41,688 bases of DNA from Lachnospiraceae bacterium (GTDB lineage: Bacteria > Bacillota > Clostridia > Lachnospirales > Lachnospiraceae), in contig JAGAQU010000029.1 of the NCBI GenBank assembly GCA_017622575.1, positions 1-41,688 on the forward strand, written 5' to 3'. Each line of letters begins with the position of its first letter. Within the stretch, counting starts at the first letter, position 1. Below, piece by piece: positions 1 to 8,201 of the stretch. The position numbers were made by a program, and so were the translations under genes. The notes beneath the pieces are model-generated. The model had not been told where the DNA came from. It did not search any database and saw only the letters and a list, made by a program, of their open reading frames with translations.

Positions 1-1
1 G

Positions 2-289
2 CCTCATTTTGCGGACAGACTTCCACTTGAAAATTTTGTCATTCACGACGAGGTGCGAAATATTTTTGCCGTCCATCCTGCCGGAAAAGAATGGTTTCTG
101 ATGCAGGGAAAGGAAGGTATGGAACTGCCGGATCACTGCTTTTCTGCGGGAGAGGAAAAATACAGTGAACTGTTTTGCAGTTTCTTTCATACAATAGCTA
201 TAAAAGAACGGCATAATAAAGAACTTCAAAGAGGAATGCTGCCCTTGCGGTATCGAAAGTACATGACAGAATTTACAAAGCAGGAATAA
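2..289 (+). CDS. C-terminal part of a DUF4130-type (TIGR03915) probable DNA metabolism protein, cut by the window edge
   Basis: The frame is open from base 2, so the gene begins upstream of the window. The last ~95 residues include HFADRLPLENFVIHDEVRN near the visible start, then WFLMQG, then FFHTIAIKERHN and LPLRYRKYMTEF. These blocks match what I remember of the DUF4130 C-terminal domain, where the end typically reads IKERxNxxLQxxxxPxRYWxxMTEF. Family members are usually encoded next to a radical SAM protein of the DNA modification/repair type (TIGR03916), and some are fused to uracil-DNA glycosylase; that partner would lie off the left edge. The biochemical role of the family is not established. 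A GTG at 53 could be mistaken for a start, but the conserved sequence continues in frame before it, so it is internal. Confidence 0.72.
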   Translation, partial: PHFADRLPLENFVIHDEVRNIFAVHPAGKEWFLMQGKEGMELPDHCFSAGEEKYSELFCSFFHTIAIKERHNKELQRGMLPLRYRKYMTEFTKQE

Positions 290-320
290 AAAGAAAAAAT
301 TTGGTAATAATATACAAAAA

Positions 321-406
321 TACTTTAAAATTGTACTTTAAAAAGTACTTTACAAAATGATAATTGGGTGGTAATCTTTCTTAAAAGTAAACAGAAAACG
401 TTTTAT
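321..406 (+). promoter_or_regulatory. AT-rich upstream region with three TACTTTA repeats and an AAAACGTTTT palindrome
   Basis: TACTTTA occurs at 321-327, 334-340 and 346-352, spaced 13 and 12 bases apart. The last two copies lie in an inverted repeat, GTACTTT-AA-AAAGTAC. Further on, AAAACGTTTT (395-404) is a perfect palindrome with the core of a CcpA cre site, but its outer bases differ from the TGAAAACGTTTTCA consensus. The repeats could be an operator for the HPr-like gene. No clear -35/-10 pair stands out. Confidence 0.35.
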
Positions 407-440
407 CATGACCGTTAAGGTAGAGGAGAAAGGTGATATT

Positions 441-668
441 ATGAGGACTCATAAAATCAAATTGAGACTTGATGAAGTAAAAGAATTTGTTTCAGCAGCT
501 ACCAGGTGTGATTTTGATATTGATATTTCATACAACAGATTCACGGTAGATGCCAAATCGATTGTAGGAGTACTGGGACTTGATCTCAATCAGGTTCTGA
601 CAGTTTCCTATAACGGATATGATCCTGAATTTGAAAAATATATCCATCGTTTTGCTTTAGCCGGTTAA
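441..668 (+). CDS. HPr-like protein lacking the phospho-histidine
   Basis: This 75-residue protein has the size and the second half of an HPr phosphocarrier: ISYNRFTVDAKSIVGVLGL matches HPr EYNGKTVNAKSIMGVMSL, including the serine equivalent to regulatory Ser46 (here Ser40). Counting back from that serine without gaps puts Arg9 at the position of catalytic His15, and no G-[LI]-HARP motif exists. The protein therefore cannot carry PEP-derived phosphate the usual way. It resembles Crh-like regulators in principle, which keep Ser46 and lose His15, but it is not recognisably Crh. The ATG at 441 is preferred over 408 because AAGGTG ends five bases before it and homology begins there. The gene stands alone with its own terminator at 739-785. 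The function as a regulator is an inference. Confidence 0.75.
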   Translation: MRTHKIKLRLDEVKEFVSAATRCDFDIDISYNRFTVDAKSIVGVLGLDLNQVLTVSYNGYDPEFEKYIHRFALAG

Positions 669-738
669 CAATCGGTTGGTCAAGCTGTAAAATTTGTGTT
701 TTCTGCACAATGCATAGCTGAATTCTTTCAGTAGATTG

Positions 739-785
739 ACTCCCTGAAAAAGATAGCGTACTATCTTCTTTAGGGAGTTTTTCGT
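739..785 (+). terminator. Rho-independent terminator of the HPr-like gene
   Basis: ACTCCCT (739-745) pairs with AGGGAGT (772-778). An inner helix, AAGATAG/CTATCTT, brings the arms together, and TTTTT follows. Confidence 0.85.
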
Positions 786-836
786 TTATTTATATAATAC
801 GCAGAGCGTGTCGGCGCATGATTATCAGAGGTTTAC

Positions 837-3221
837 ATGGGCAAGGAAAAAGAGACTGTTATGGAAATCCATATTTCTGTGAGAAATTTGGTAGAGTTTA
901 TATTAAGAAGCGGAAATATTGACAACAGAAGAAGCAAATCTCCTGACAATGCCATGCAGGAGGGAGGCAGGATTCACCGCATGATTCAGAGAAGAATGGG
1001 ATCTGACTATCATGCGGAGGTTTTTTTGCGCCACACGGTTGAGGCAGAGAATTATTTTGTTGTGGTGGAAGGAAGGGCAGATGGTATCATTCTTCAGGAA
1101 GAGGTGACCATTGACGAGATCAAGGGAACCTACCGTGAAATCCACAAGATAAAGGAAGCGGTGCCTGTCCATCTGGCGCAGGCGAAGTGCTATGCATATA
1201 TATATGGGATTCAAAATGACTTGGACAATGTGAGGGTCAGGATTACCTACTGTAATATCGATACGGAAGAAATAAAATATTTTCATTTTGAGTATGAGAT
1301 GGAAGAACTGAAAAAGTGGTTTGAAGAGCTTATGGACGCCTACCGCAAATGGGCTGATTTTCAGTATGAATGGCAGAAGAAACGTAAGGAATCCATTAAA
1401 GAACTGGAATTTCCTTTTGAGTACCGAAGCGGTCAAAAGGATCTTGTCACATATGTTTATCAGACGATTTATCACAAAAAGAAGCTTTTTGTGGAAGCGC
1501 CGACAGGGGTGGGCAAGACAATCTCCACCCTTTTCCCGGCTGTGAAGTCCATGGGAGAGGGGCGTGGAGAAAAGATTTTTTATCTGACGGCCAAGACCAT
1601 CACAAGGACTGTGGCAGAAAATACGCTGGAGATTATGCGAAAAAAAGGCCTCATGTTCAAATCCGTGATTCTGACGGCCAAGGATAAAATCTGCTTTATG
1701 GAGGAAACGGAGTGCAATCCGGAGTACTGTCCCTATGCGAAGGGGCATTTTGACAGAATCAATGAAGCAATGTATGACCTTTTGACTCATTCGGACAACT
1801 TTAACAGAGAGACAATCGAGGAATATGCCTGCAAGCATCAGGTATGTCCGTTTGAAATGTGTCTGGATATGAGCCTTTTTGCAGATGCGGTTATCTGTGA
1901 CTACAATTATCTGTTTGACCCCCACGTCTATCTGAAAAGGTTTTTCACGGAAGGAATCAGAGAAGATTATATCTTTTTGATTGATGAAGCTCATAATCTT
2001 GTGGAGAGAGGCAGGGAAATGTACAGCGCAGTGCTGGTCAAGGAGGATTTCCTGGCGCTCAAAAAGCTTGTAAAGGATATAGACGGTAAGATGTACAGGC
2101 AGCTTGAGAGATGTAACAGGGAACTGCTTGAACTCAAAAGAAATTGCGAAGATTATGCCTATGAAGATGAAAGCTCCATTGCATCCTTTGTGAGGGCACT
2201 GCTCAGATTGTCCTCCACCATAGAAGATTATCTGGAGGAACATGAGGAAAGCCCCGTCAAGAAGGACATGCTTGATTTCTATTTTGACGTATCCCATTTT
2301 CTGCTTATCCACGAAAATCTGGATAAAAATTATGTGATCTACACACAGATGGAATCAGACGGAGGCTTTTGCATCAAATTGTTTTGCGTTAATCCTTCCA
2401 GGAATCTCAAAGAGTGTATGCTGCGGGGAAGAAGTACGATCCTGTTTTCAGCTACCTTACTTCCGATTCAATACTATAAGCGGCTTCTTGGGGCACAGGA
2501 GGGAGACTATGAGGTTTACGCAAAGTCTGTTTTTGACCCCGGGAAAAAGGGATTGTTCATTGCGCAGGATGTGACCAGTAAATATACAAGGCGTTCTGAT
2601 ATGGAATATTATAATATTGCTTCCTATATTCATAAAATTGTCAGAAGGCGTGCCGGCAACTATATGGTATTTTTCCCTTCTCATGCCTTTCTTCAGAATG
2701 TGTACAATGCCTTTACGGATTATTTTGCAGAGGAAGAGCAGGCGGAATGCATTTTGCAGGAAGAATATATGGATGAGCAAAGCAGAGAGGTATTTCTTTC
2801 CAGATTTGAGGAGAGCGGCAAAGAGAAATCACTGATTGGCTTTTGCGTCCTTGGTGGTATTTTCAGTGAAGGGATCGATCTTAAAAATGACAGTCTGATC
2901 GGGGCTGTCATTGTAGGGACAGGTCTTCCGCTTGTTTGCAATGAGCGTGAAATATTAAAACACTATTTTGATGAACAGGGAGATAACGGTTTTGATTTTG
3001 CCTACCGCTTTCCGGGGATGAACAAAGTGCTGCAGGCAGCAGGAAGAGTGATCAGGACAGTGGAGGATGTGGGAGTCGTGGCACTTCTCGACGAACGTTT
3101 CTTAACGCCCTCTTATCTTCGCATGTTTCCGAGAGAATGGGAGACATATGAAAAAGCTTCTCTTGAAAGAATCGAGGGGCAGGTGGACCGTTTTTGGAAA
3201 AAAATGAAGGAAGAAGAATAA
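837..3221 (+). CDS. PD-(D/E)XK nuclease fused to a DinG/XPD-type iron-sulfur DNA helicase
   Basis: This 794-residue protein joins two DNA-processing modules. Residues ~10-125 form a PD-(D/E)XK nuclease domain: GRADG with Asp82, then IDEIKGT with Asp93, Glu94 and Lys96, then a QAK motif near 115. The helicase part has Walker A EAPTGVGKT at 220-228 and a LIDEAHN box near 381-387. Between them are six cysteines (286, 293, 298, 332, 337, 342), fitting the 4Fe-4S domain of XPD/DinG helicases. Conserved C-terminal motifs include SATLLP, GGIFSEGIDL and QAAGRVIRT. Such proteins unwind DNA 5'-3', and the nuclease may process the unwound strand in repair; the exact role here is inferred. The start at 837 has AGAGG five bases upstream. 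The in-frame ATG at 861 has no convincing ribosome site. Confidence 0.88.
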   Translation: MGKEKETVMEIHISVRNLVEFILRSGNIDNRRSKSPDNAMQEGGRIHRMIQRRMGSDYHAEVFLRHTVEAENYFVVVEGRADGIILQEEVTIDEIKGTYREIHKIKEAVPVHLAQAKCYAYIYGIQNDLDNVRVRITYCNIDTEEIKYFHFEYEMEELKKWFEELMDAYRKWADFQYEWQKKRKESIKELEFPFEYRSGQKDLVTYVYQTIYHKKKLFVEAPTGVGKTISTLFPAVKSMGEGRGEKIFYLTAKTITRTVAENTLEIMRKKGLMFKSVILTAKDKICFMEETECNPEYCPYAKGHFDRINEAMYDLLTHSDNFNRETIEEYACKHQVCPFEMCLDMSLFADAVICDYNYLFDPHVYLKRFFTEGIREDYIFLIDEAHNLVERGREMYSAVLVKEDFLALKKLVKDIDGKMYRQLERCNRELLELKRNCEDYAYEDESSIASFVRALLRLSSTIEDYLEEHEESPVKKDMLDFYFDVSHFLLIHENLDKNYVIYTQMESDGGFCIKLFCVNPSRNLKECMLRGRSTILFSATLLPIQYYKRLLGAQEGDYEVYAKSVFDPGKKGLFIAQDVTSKYTRRSDMEYYNIASYIHKIVRRRAGNYMVFFPSHAFLQNVYNAFTDYFAEEEQAECILQEEYMDEQSREVFLSRFEESGKEKSLIGFCVLGGIFSEGIDLKNDSLIGAVIVGTGLPLVCNEREILKHYFDEQGDNGFDFAYRFPGMNKVLQAAGRVIRTVEDVGVVALLDERFLTPSYLRMFPREWETYEKASLERIEGQVDRFWKKMKEEE

Positions 3222-3531
3222 AATGACGCCATATTTCATGAAAAAAGTCATGTGGATTTCTTTATATGACATATATGTCATTGTGGATAACTTTGTGGAA
3301 ATTGGGGATTTCTCGTGTTTTGACGAAATGTGGATAAAAAAATTTAAATGATTTTCAGTTTAAATCTGCAAGATAAAAATTTCAAAATTAAAAAAATACT
3401 GATTTAGTCAATAAAGAAAAAACTGAAATTGACCGGTCGAATTAATAAGGGCTTTTCAATGTACAGAAAGCACATAATATGGTAAACTAATGAAAAAATG
3501 CTGAAATTCAGACAATAGGAGGAAATGCAAA
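3222..3531 (+). promoter_or_regulatory. 310-base gap with a cluster of DnaA boxes, a 16-bp palindrome and AT-rich DNA
   Basis: TGTGGATAA, the reverse complement of the DnaA box TTATCCACA, occurs perfectly at 3282-3290 and 3329-3337. Near matches in the same orientation are TGTGGATTT at 3251-3259 and TGTGGAAAT at 3294-3302. ATGACATATATGTCAT at 3266-3281 is a perfect palindrome. Bases ~3338-3425 are very AT-rich. A GACCGGTC palindrome lies at 3430-3437. No coding sequence is supported. The promoter of the downstream amylase-family gene should be in the last 100 bases, but no strong -35/-10 pair was found. Confidence 0.55.
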
Positions 3532-4842
3532 ATGTGGGCATATGAAAGTGTATTTTATCAGATTTATCCTTTGGGATTCTGCGGGGCACCCTTTGAGAAT
3601 GACGGAGTGCTGACAAGCAGGATCAAAAAAGTGGAGGAATGGATTCCCCATATGAAAAAGCTGGGGATCAATGCGATTTATTTTTCTCCCGTTTTTGAAT
3701 CTGATACACATGGTTATAATACAAGAGACTATAAAAAGATAGATGTACGACTTGGAACCAATGAGGATTTTAAGGAGGTCTGTAAGAAGCTTCATGAAAA
3801 CGGCATCAGAGTGGTACTTGACGGTGTATTCAATCATGTGGGAAGAGGCTTTTATCAGTTTCAGGATGTAGTGAAAAACAGGGAGACATCTCCATATTTA
3901 AACTGGTTCCACATTAATCTTTCCGGAAATTCCAATTATAATGATGGTCTGTGGTATGAAGGATGGGAAGGCAATTATGATCTGGTAAAGCTGAATCTGC
4001 AAAATGATCAGGTGGTAAATCATATTCTGGACGCTGTAAAGTATTGGGTGGAAGAGTTTGATATTGACGGTCTCAGACTGGACGTGGCATATTGTCTTGA
4101 CGAGAATTTCGTGAGACGCTTAAGAAGCTTTACGGAAGGCTTAAAACCTGATTTCTATCTTCTCGGAGAGATGCTTCACGGCGATTATAACAGACTGATG
4201 AATGATTCCATGCTTCATTCCGCTACCAATTATGAGTGCTATAAAGGATTATACTCCAGCTTTAACAGCATGAATATGTTTGAGATCAATCACTCTCTGC
4301 TTAGACAATTCGGACCGGAAAACTGGACTCTCTATCGGGGAAAACACCTCTTTACCTTTGTAGATAACCATGATGTGACAAGAGTGGCAAGTATTTTGAC
4401 CAATGAAAAGCATCTGCCGCTGATCTATGCGCTGGCCTTTGGTATGCCCGGTATTCCCTGCGTCTATTACGGAAGCGAGTGGGGAGCAAAGGCCAATAAG
4501 AGTGAGGGAGATCCTGCCTTAAGGGCCTGCTTTGATAAACCGGTATTCAATGAGCTTTCTGAGTGGATCAGCAAACTGGCAGAGGCAAAGAAAAATTCAA
4601 AGGCATTAAATTATGGTGATTTCCGTTCTGTTGTTCTCACCAACAAACAGTGTATTTTTGAGAGAAAGACAGACGGGGAAAGAGTGCTGGTAGCTATCAA
4701 TGCAGACGGAGAGGCTTTTACAGCGCACTTTGATGCGGGATGCGGCACGGCAGTTGACCTCATTACCGGAGAGAAACATGATTTTGGCGGTGGCAGTGAA
4801 TTGCCTCCTTACAGTGCTTTCTTCTGGAAAATGGAGCATTAA
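3532..4842 (+). CDS. GH13 alpha-amylase-family glycosidase, cytoplasmic maltodextrin type
   Basis: The 436-residue protein has the (beta/alpha)8 catalytic domain of glycoside hydrolase family 13. Conserved regions in order are DGVFNH (97-102), GLRLDVA with nucleophile Asp184, LLGEM with acid/base Glu213, and FVDNHD (276-281) with the third carboxylate Asp281. The protein begins YESVFYQIYPLGF at the barrel itself, so it lacks the N-terminal beta domain of neopullulanases. No signal peptide is present, so it should act inside the cell on imported malto-oligosaccharides or related alpha-glucosides. A short C-terminal beta domain ends at WKMEH. The ribosome site AGGAGG lies 7-8 bases before the ATG. 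The exact specificity (cyclomaltodextrinase, alpha-glucosidase or transglycosylase) cannot be read from the sequence. The next gene follows after 18 bases. Confidence 0.9.
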   Translation: MWAYESVFYQIYPLGFCGAPFENDGVLTSRIKKVEEWIPHMKKLGINAIYFSPVFESDTHGYNTRDYKKIDVRLGTNEDFKEVCKKLHENGIRVVLDGVFNHVGRGFYQFQDVVKNRETSPYLNWFHINLSGNSNYNDGLWYEGWEGNYDLVKLNLQNDQVVNHILDAVKYWVEEFDIDGLRLDVAYCLDENFVRRLRSFTEGLKPDFYLLGEMLHGDYNRLMNDSMLHSATNYECYKGLYSSFNSMNMFEINHSLLRQFGPENWTLYRGKHLFTFVDNHDVTRVASILTNEKHLPLIYALAFGMPGIPCVYYGSEWGAKANKSEGDPALRACFDKPVFNELSEWISKLAEAKKNSKALNYGDFRSVVLTNKQCIFERKTDGERVLVAINADGEAFTAHFDAGCGTAVDLITGEKHDFGGGSELPPYSAFFWKMEH

Positions 4843-4860
4843 TATAGGAAGGAAAAGACA

Positions 4861-5640
4861 ATGGAGCTATTGCAGAGTATCATTGCTGTTGTGAGAAAAG
4901 CCGGAGAAATCATGCTCAGCGCGGAACATATAGAAGAAACCGTGGAGGAGAAAAGCGGAAGAGCCAATTATGTGACGGCTTATGACAAAAAGGTTCAGGC
5001 TTTTCTCTTTGACAGACTGGCCGGGGTGTTCCCGGATGCTGCTTTTATTGGTGAGGAGAAGGAGGAGAATCCGCCTGTATCCGAGGGATATGTTTTCATT
5101 ATTGATCCCATCGACGGCACTACTAATTTTATGAAAGGGTACTGCGCAAGCTGTATCTCTGTGGGACTTTTGAAAGATGGACAGCCTTACATGGGCGTAG
5201 TGTATAATCCCTATCTGGATGAGATGTTCAGTGCAGAAAAAGGCAGAGGAGCTTTTAGAAATGAAAGCAAAATACACGTTTCGGACCATGAACTGAAAGA
5301 AGGGATCGTGCTGTTTGGCACGGCACCTTATAATGAAGAACTTTCCAAACGGTCTTTTTCGCTGGCTTATGAGTTTTTTGAGAGAAGTCTGGATGTGCGG
5401 AGAAGCGGATCTGCGGCAATTGATCTTTGTAATGTCGCCTGTGGCAGGGCAGAACTGTATTTTGAATTGCTGCTAAGCCCCTGGGATTATGCAGCCGGAG
5501 CTCTGATCTTAACGGAAGCCGGAGGAAAGATCATGACTGCGGATGGAAAAGAACTTACCTATGAGAAGAAATGTGGTGTTGTGGCTGGAAATGAGAAGGC
5601 ACTTCAGGTGTGGACGGAAGTTGCCTCTGATATTCGGTAA
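4861..5640 (+). CDS. Inositol monophosphatase family protein
   Basis: The 259-residue sequence carries the metal-dependent phosphatase motifs of the IMPase/SuhB superfamily: GEE at 64-66, DPIDGTTNF at 82-90 and SPWDYAAG near residue 201, which together bind two or three Mg2+ ions. Members hydrolyse inositol monophosphates, 3'(2')-phosphoadenosine phosphate, histidinol phosphate or sugar phosphates, so the substrate is open. The length is normal and no residue is obviously missing. AAGGAAAAG precedes the ATG. The gene sits 18 bases after the GH13 gene and 11 bases before the next, so the three are probably cotranscribed. That context might favour a sugar-phosphate substrate, but this is weak evidence. 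Confidence 0.9.
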   Translation: MELLQSIIAVVRKAGEIMLSAEHIEETVEEKSGRANYVTAYDKKVQAFLFDRLAGVFPDAAFIGEEKEENPPVSEGYVFIIDPIDGTTNFMKGYCASCISVGLLKDGQPYMGVVYNPYLDEMFSAEKGRGAFRNESKIHVSDHELKEGIVLFGTAPYNEELSKRSFSLAYEFFERSLDVRRSGSAAIDLCNVACGRAELYFELLLSPWDYAAGALILTEAGGKIMTADGKELTYEKKCGVVAGNEKALQVWTEVASDIR

Positions 5641-5651
5641 GGAGAACTGTT

Positions 5652-6980
5652 ATGGCATATTCATTTTATGAACTTGTGTGGTTCTTTTTTATCTATTCTT
5701 TTGTCGGCTGGTGCGGGGAAGTTTGCCTGGCAGCCATTCAGAAAAGAAGATTTATCAATCGTGGTTTTGTGAGCAGTCCGTTTTGTCCCATTTATGGAAT
5801 CGGAGCAGTCTCCTTTGCTGTTTTTTTGCCGGAGCTCTCTGAAAATCTGTTTTTCCTGTTTTTGGGAGGTTTTATTCTGGCATCCTTTATTGAATTTGTG
5901 ACAGGAGTATTGCTGGAAAAGATTTTTCATAAAAAATGGTGGGATTATTCCAAAATAAGATTTAATTTTGAGGGTTATATCTGTTTGCGGTATTCCCTTC
6001 TGTGGGGTATATTTGCTGTGCTCCTGATACTTTTTGCAAACCCTTTTCTGCAGACGGTCATTCATATGCTGCCGGAACTTCTGGGGAAAATTCTGCTCTG
6101 GATACTTTCTGCTTTGCTTGTGGTTGATTGTATCGGAACAGGACTTACGATCCTTGGAATGCAGAAGAAAATGCTTCAGGTATCGGAATGGTCGGAAGAG
6201 ATCGGGAAAATTTCCAAACTTCTGGAGAATGCCATTACGGAGAAAATCAGAAAGCGTATGGTAAAGGCTTTTCCGGCACTGGAAGAGCGAAAAGCAGAAA
6301 AAAAAGAGACTGCAGAAACAAAAGTATTCGCACAGGGCTGCAGTTTTTATAAACTGGTAGGTCTATTCTTTATCGGTGCATTTCTGGGAGATGTCACAGA
6401 GACCATATTCTGCTTTGTGACCACCGATGTGTTGATGAGCCGCAGCAGTGTTGTGTACGGACCTTTCAGTATTGTGTGGGGACTTGGATGCATGCTTCTC
6501 ACCGCTGTTTTGTATCGGATAAAGGATAAGAGCGACTCCTATATTTTTGTGGCAGGTACCCTCCTTGGCGGTGCCTATGAATATATATGCAGTGTTTTTA
6601 CGGAACTGGTATTTGGAACGGTTTTCTGGGATTACAGTGGCTTTATGTTCAATCTGGGTGGCAGAATCAACCTGCTCTATTGCTTTTTCTGGGGAATCGC
6701 TGCGGTTGTCTGGATGAAATTTCTGTATCCCGTGCTTTCCAAATGGATAGAAAAACTGCCGGTTAAGGCAGGAACGATCCTATGTAATATAGCAATTGTT
6801 TTCATGATCTTTAACTGCATCATTTCCTCACTGGCGCTTTCACGATATACGGAGAGAAATACGAATGGGGATATAGGGCAGAAAACGGAGACGGAGAGTG
6901 GTCTCGACGAATTCCTGGATACTCATTTTGATGATGAGAGGATGGAGCGGATTTATCCCAACGCAAAAATTGTGGAGTAG
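5652..6980 (+). CDS. Membrane protein with two CmpB/PF06541-type domains ('putative ABC transporter permease')
   Basis: The protein has 442 residues and many membrane spans. The family signature appears twice. Near residue 10-45 it reads FFIYSFVGWCGE...RGFVSSPFCPIYGIG. Near residue 225-275 a diverged copy reads FFIGAFLGDVTE...SRSSVVYGPFSIVWG. Each copy later has a FWDYS-like block (WWDYSKIRFN near 97, VFWDYSGFMFN near 325). Usual members have one such domain, so this is a tandem duplication joined by a charged linker (~185-220, rich in Glu and Lys). The PF06541 family is annotated as an ABC permease, but no ATPase is encoded here and the transport role is unproven. The start has TAAGGAG upstream. 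A terminator follows at 7018-7054. Confidence 0.8.
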   Translation: MAYSFYELVWFFFIYSFVGWCGEVCLAAIQKRRFINRGFVSSPFCPIYGIGAVSFAVFLPELSENLFFLFLGGFILASFIEFVTGVLLEKIFHKKWWDYSKIRFNFEGYICLRYSLLWGIFAVLLILFANPFLQTVIHMLPELLGKILLWILSALLVVDCIGTGLTILGMQKKMLQVSEWSEEIGKISKLLENAITEKIRKRMVKAFPALEERKAEKKETAETKVFAQGCSFYKLVGLFFIGAFLGDVTETIFCFVTTDVLMSRSSVVYGPFSIVWGLGCMLLTAVLYRIKDKSDSYIFVAGTLLGGAYEYICSVFTELVFGTVFWDYSGFMFNLGGRINLLYCFFWGIAAVVWMKFLYPVLSKWIEKLPVKAGTILCNIAIVFMIFNCIISSLALSRYTERNTNGDIGQKTETESGLDEFLDTHFDDERMERIYPNAKIVE

Positions 6981-7017
6981 ATAAAGGTAAAGGAAAATCT
7001 AATATTGGAGAGAACAG

Positions 7018-7054
7018 CCGTTATAAGACGTTATATGTTTTATAACGGTTTTTT
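7018..7054 (+). terminator. Rho-independent terminator after the CmpB-type gene
   Basis: CCGTTATAA (7018-7026) pairs with TTATAACGG (7040-7048) and is followed by six T. Confidence 0.85.
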
Positions 7055-7128
7055 CATGCACTCTGGAGTGTACATTTTTCAAGGGAACTCTTTTTCAGAA
7101 AAAAGTAATAAAAATTTTTAGAAAGATA

Positions 7129-7195
7129 TTGACAAAATAATATTATATATCATATAGTATCTGTACAGTGAATTATATTATACAGCATATAATAT
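7129..7195 (+). promoter_or_regulatory. Promoter and inverted-repeat operator of the PadR operon
   Basis: TTGACA (7129-7134) and TATAGT (7153-7158), 18 bases apart, form a good promoter. Downstream, ATATTATA (7175-7182) and TATAATAT (7188-7195) are a perfect inverted repeat with a 5-base centre, just past the expected transcription start. A related AT-rich dyad overlaps the -10. PadR proteins commonly repress their own operons from such sites, so autoregulation is likely but inferred. Confidence 0.65.
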
Positions 7196-7224
7196 TATAA
7201 AATCTTACAGAAAGGAGATCATCC

Positions 7225-7545
7225 ATGGTTTTTAATACAGGAGCGGCACTTCTTGATGCAATCGTGCTGGCAGTAGTGTCCAGAGAACCGGAAGGGGCAT
7301 ACGGATACAAGATCACACAGGATGTCAGACAGGTCATTGAACTTTCGGAATCCACACTTTATCCTGTACTGCGGCGTCTGCAGAAGGATGAATGCCTGGA
7401 AGTTTATGATATGGAATGTGCAGGAAGAAACAGGAGATATTATAAAGCAACGGAAAAGGGAAGATTACAGCTTAATCTGTATGAAAGCGAGTGGAGAAAA
7501 TATTCCGCTAAGATCAACAGTATTTTTGAGGGAGGAATGAAGTAA
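7225..7545 (+). CDS. PadR family transcriptional regulator
   Basis: This 106-residue winged-helix protein begins with the PadR pattern GAALLDAIVLAVVS...GAYGYKITQDV and continues with LSESTLYPVLRRLQKDECL and GRNRRYYKATEKGR, the recognition helix and wing. It is a short, PadR-s1-type protein without a long C-terminal effector domain, and probably dimerises through its last helix. AAAGGAG lies about seven bases upstream of the ATG. The stop overlaps the next start by one base (TAATG), so it is translationally coupled to the DUF1700 gene. It is likely the repressor of the four-gene envelope operon, acting at the inverted repeat at 7175-7195. Confidence 0.92.
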   Translation: MVFNTGAALLDAIVLAVVSREPEGAYGYKITQDVRQVIELSESTLYPVLRRLQKDECLEVYDMECAGRNRRYYKATEKGRLQLNLYESEWRKYSAKINSIFEGGMK

Positions 7546-8201
7546 TGAGCAGATGGGAATTTATGAGAAAGCTGGAAGAACTGCTTTCCGATATTTCACC
7601 GAGCGAGAGAGAAGAAGCTCTTCAATATTATAATGACTATTTTAACGATGCGGGAAGGGAAAATGAGCAGTCTGTGATCGAATCACTGGGCTCTCCCGAG
7701 CAGGTGGCAAAGATTGTCAGAGAGGGCTTAGGTGACGGGCAAGGTCAGGGCGAATTTACGGAAAACGGCTTTATGAACAGTGAAGAACAGAAAAATGAGG
7801 TTGTTGAAAAGAAAAATGATCTGCCTACCTGGGCAATTGTACTGATCGTGATCGCATGTGTGATCTGTTCTCCTGTTATTCTTGGCGCAGCAGGATCACT
7901 TCTCGGTGTTCTGGTTGGCATAGCAGCAGCCATTCTTGGTATTATCGTGGGCTTTGGTGCTACAGCGATCATTCTTTATATTGTGGCTGTTGCCCTGGTG
8001 ATCGCCGGATTTGGATGTATCATATCGGCGCCTTTGAGCGGGATCGGAATGATCGGCGGCGGTTGTATCTGTGCAGCAATCGGCATTTTATTTATGCTGC
8101 TCACGGTATTTATCGTGGGAAAATGTGTTCCCGGCATCTGTCAGGGAATTGCTTATATTTTCAGAAGTCTGTTTGGAAAGAAGAAAGGAGCTAAGGCATG
8201 A
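7545..8201 (+). CDS. DUF1700 family membrane protein
   Basis: The 218-residue protein starts with a helical HAAS/DUF1700 domain (residues 1-60: EFMRKLEELLSDISPSEREE, ALQYYNDYFNDAG, LGSPEQVAKIV). A charged linker follows, then three or four hydrophobic spans (about 85-205) rich in Gly, Ala and Ile, ending in a basic FGKKKGAKA tail. DUF1700 genes are very often paired with PadR regulators, as here. The N-terminal domain is thought to couple to the PadR protein or to membrane complexes, but the function is unknown. The gene overlaps PadR by one base and the next gene by four (ATGA). Confidence 0.88.
   Translation: MSRWEFMRKLEELLSDISPSEREEALQYYNDYFNDAGRENEQSVIESLGSPEQVAKIVREGLGDGQGQGEFTENGFMNSEEQKNEVVEKKNDLPTWAIVLIVIACVICSPVILGAAGSLLGVLVGIAAAILGIIVGFGATAIILYIVAVALVIAGFGCIISAPLSGIGMIGGGCICAAIGILFMLLTVFIVGKCVPGICQGIAYIFRSLFGKKKGAKA

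Noticed and set aside
903..2312. 469-codon open frame on the minus strand inside the helicase gene
   Set aside because: It is a shadow of the plus-strand helicase, whose motifs are clear. The minus translation has no recognisable domain.
3222..3531. Chromosomal replication origin
   Set aside because: DnaA boxes and AT-rich DNA are present, but the flanking genes are not those of a Firmicute origin and only two boxes are perfect.
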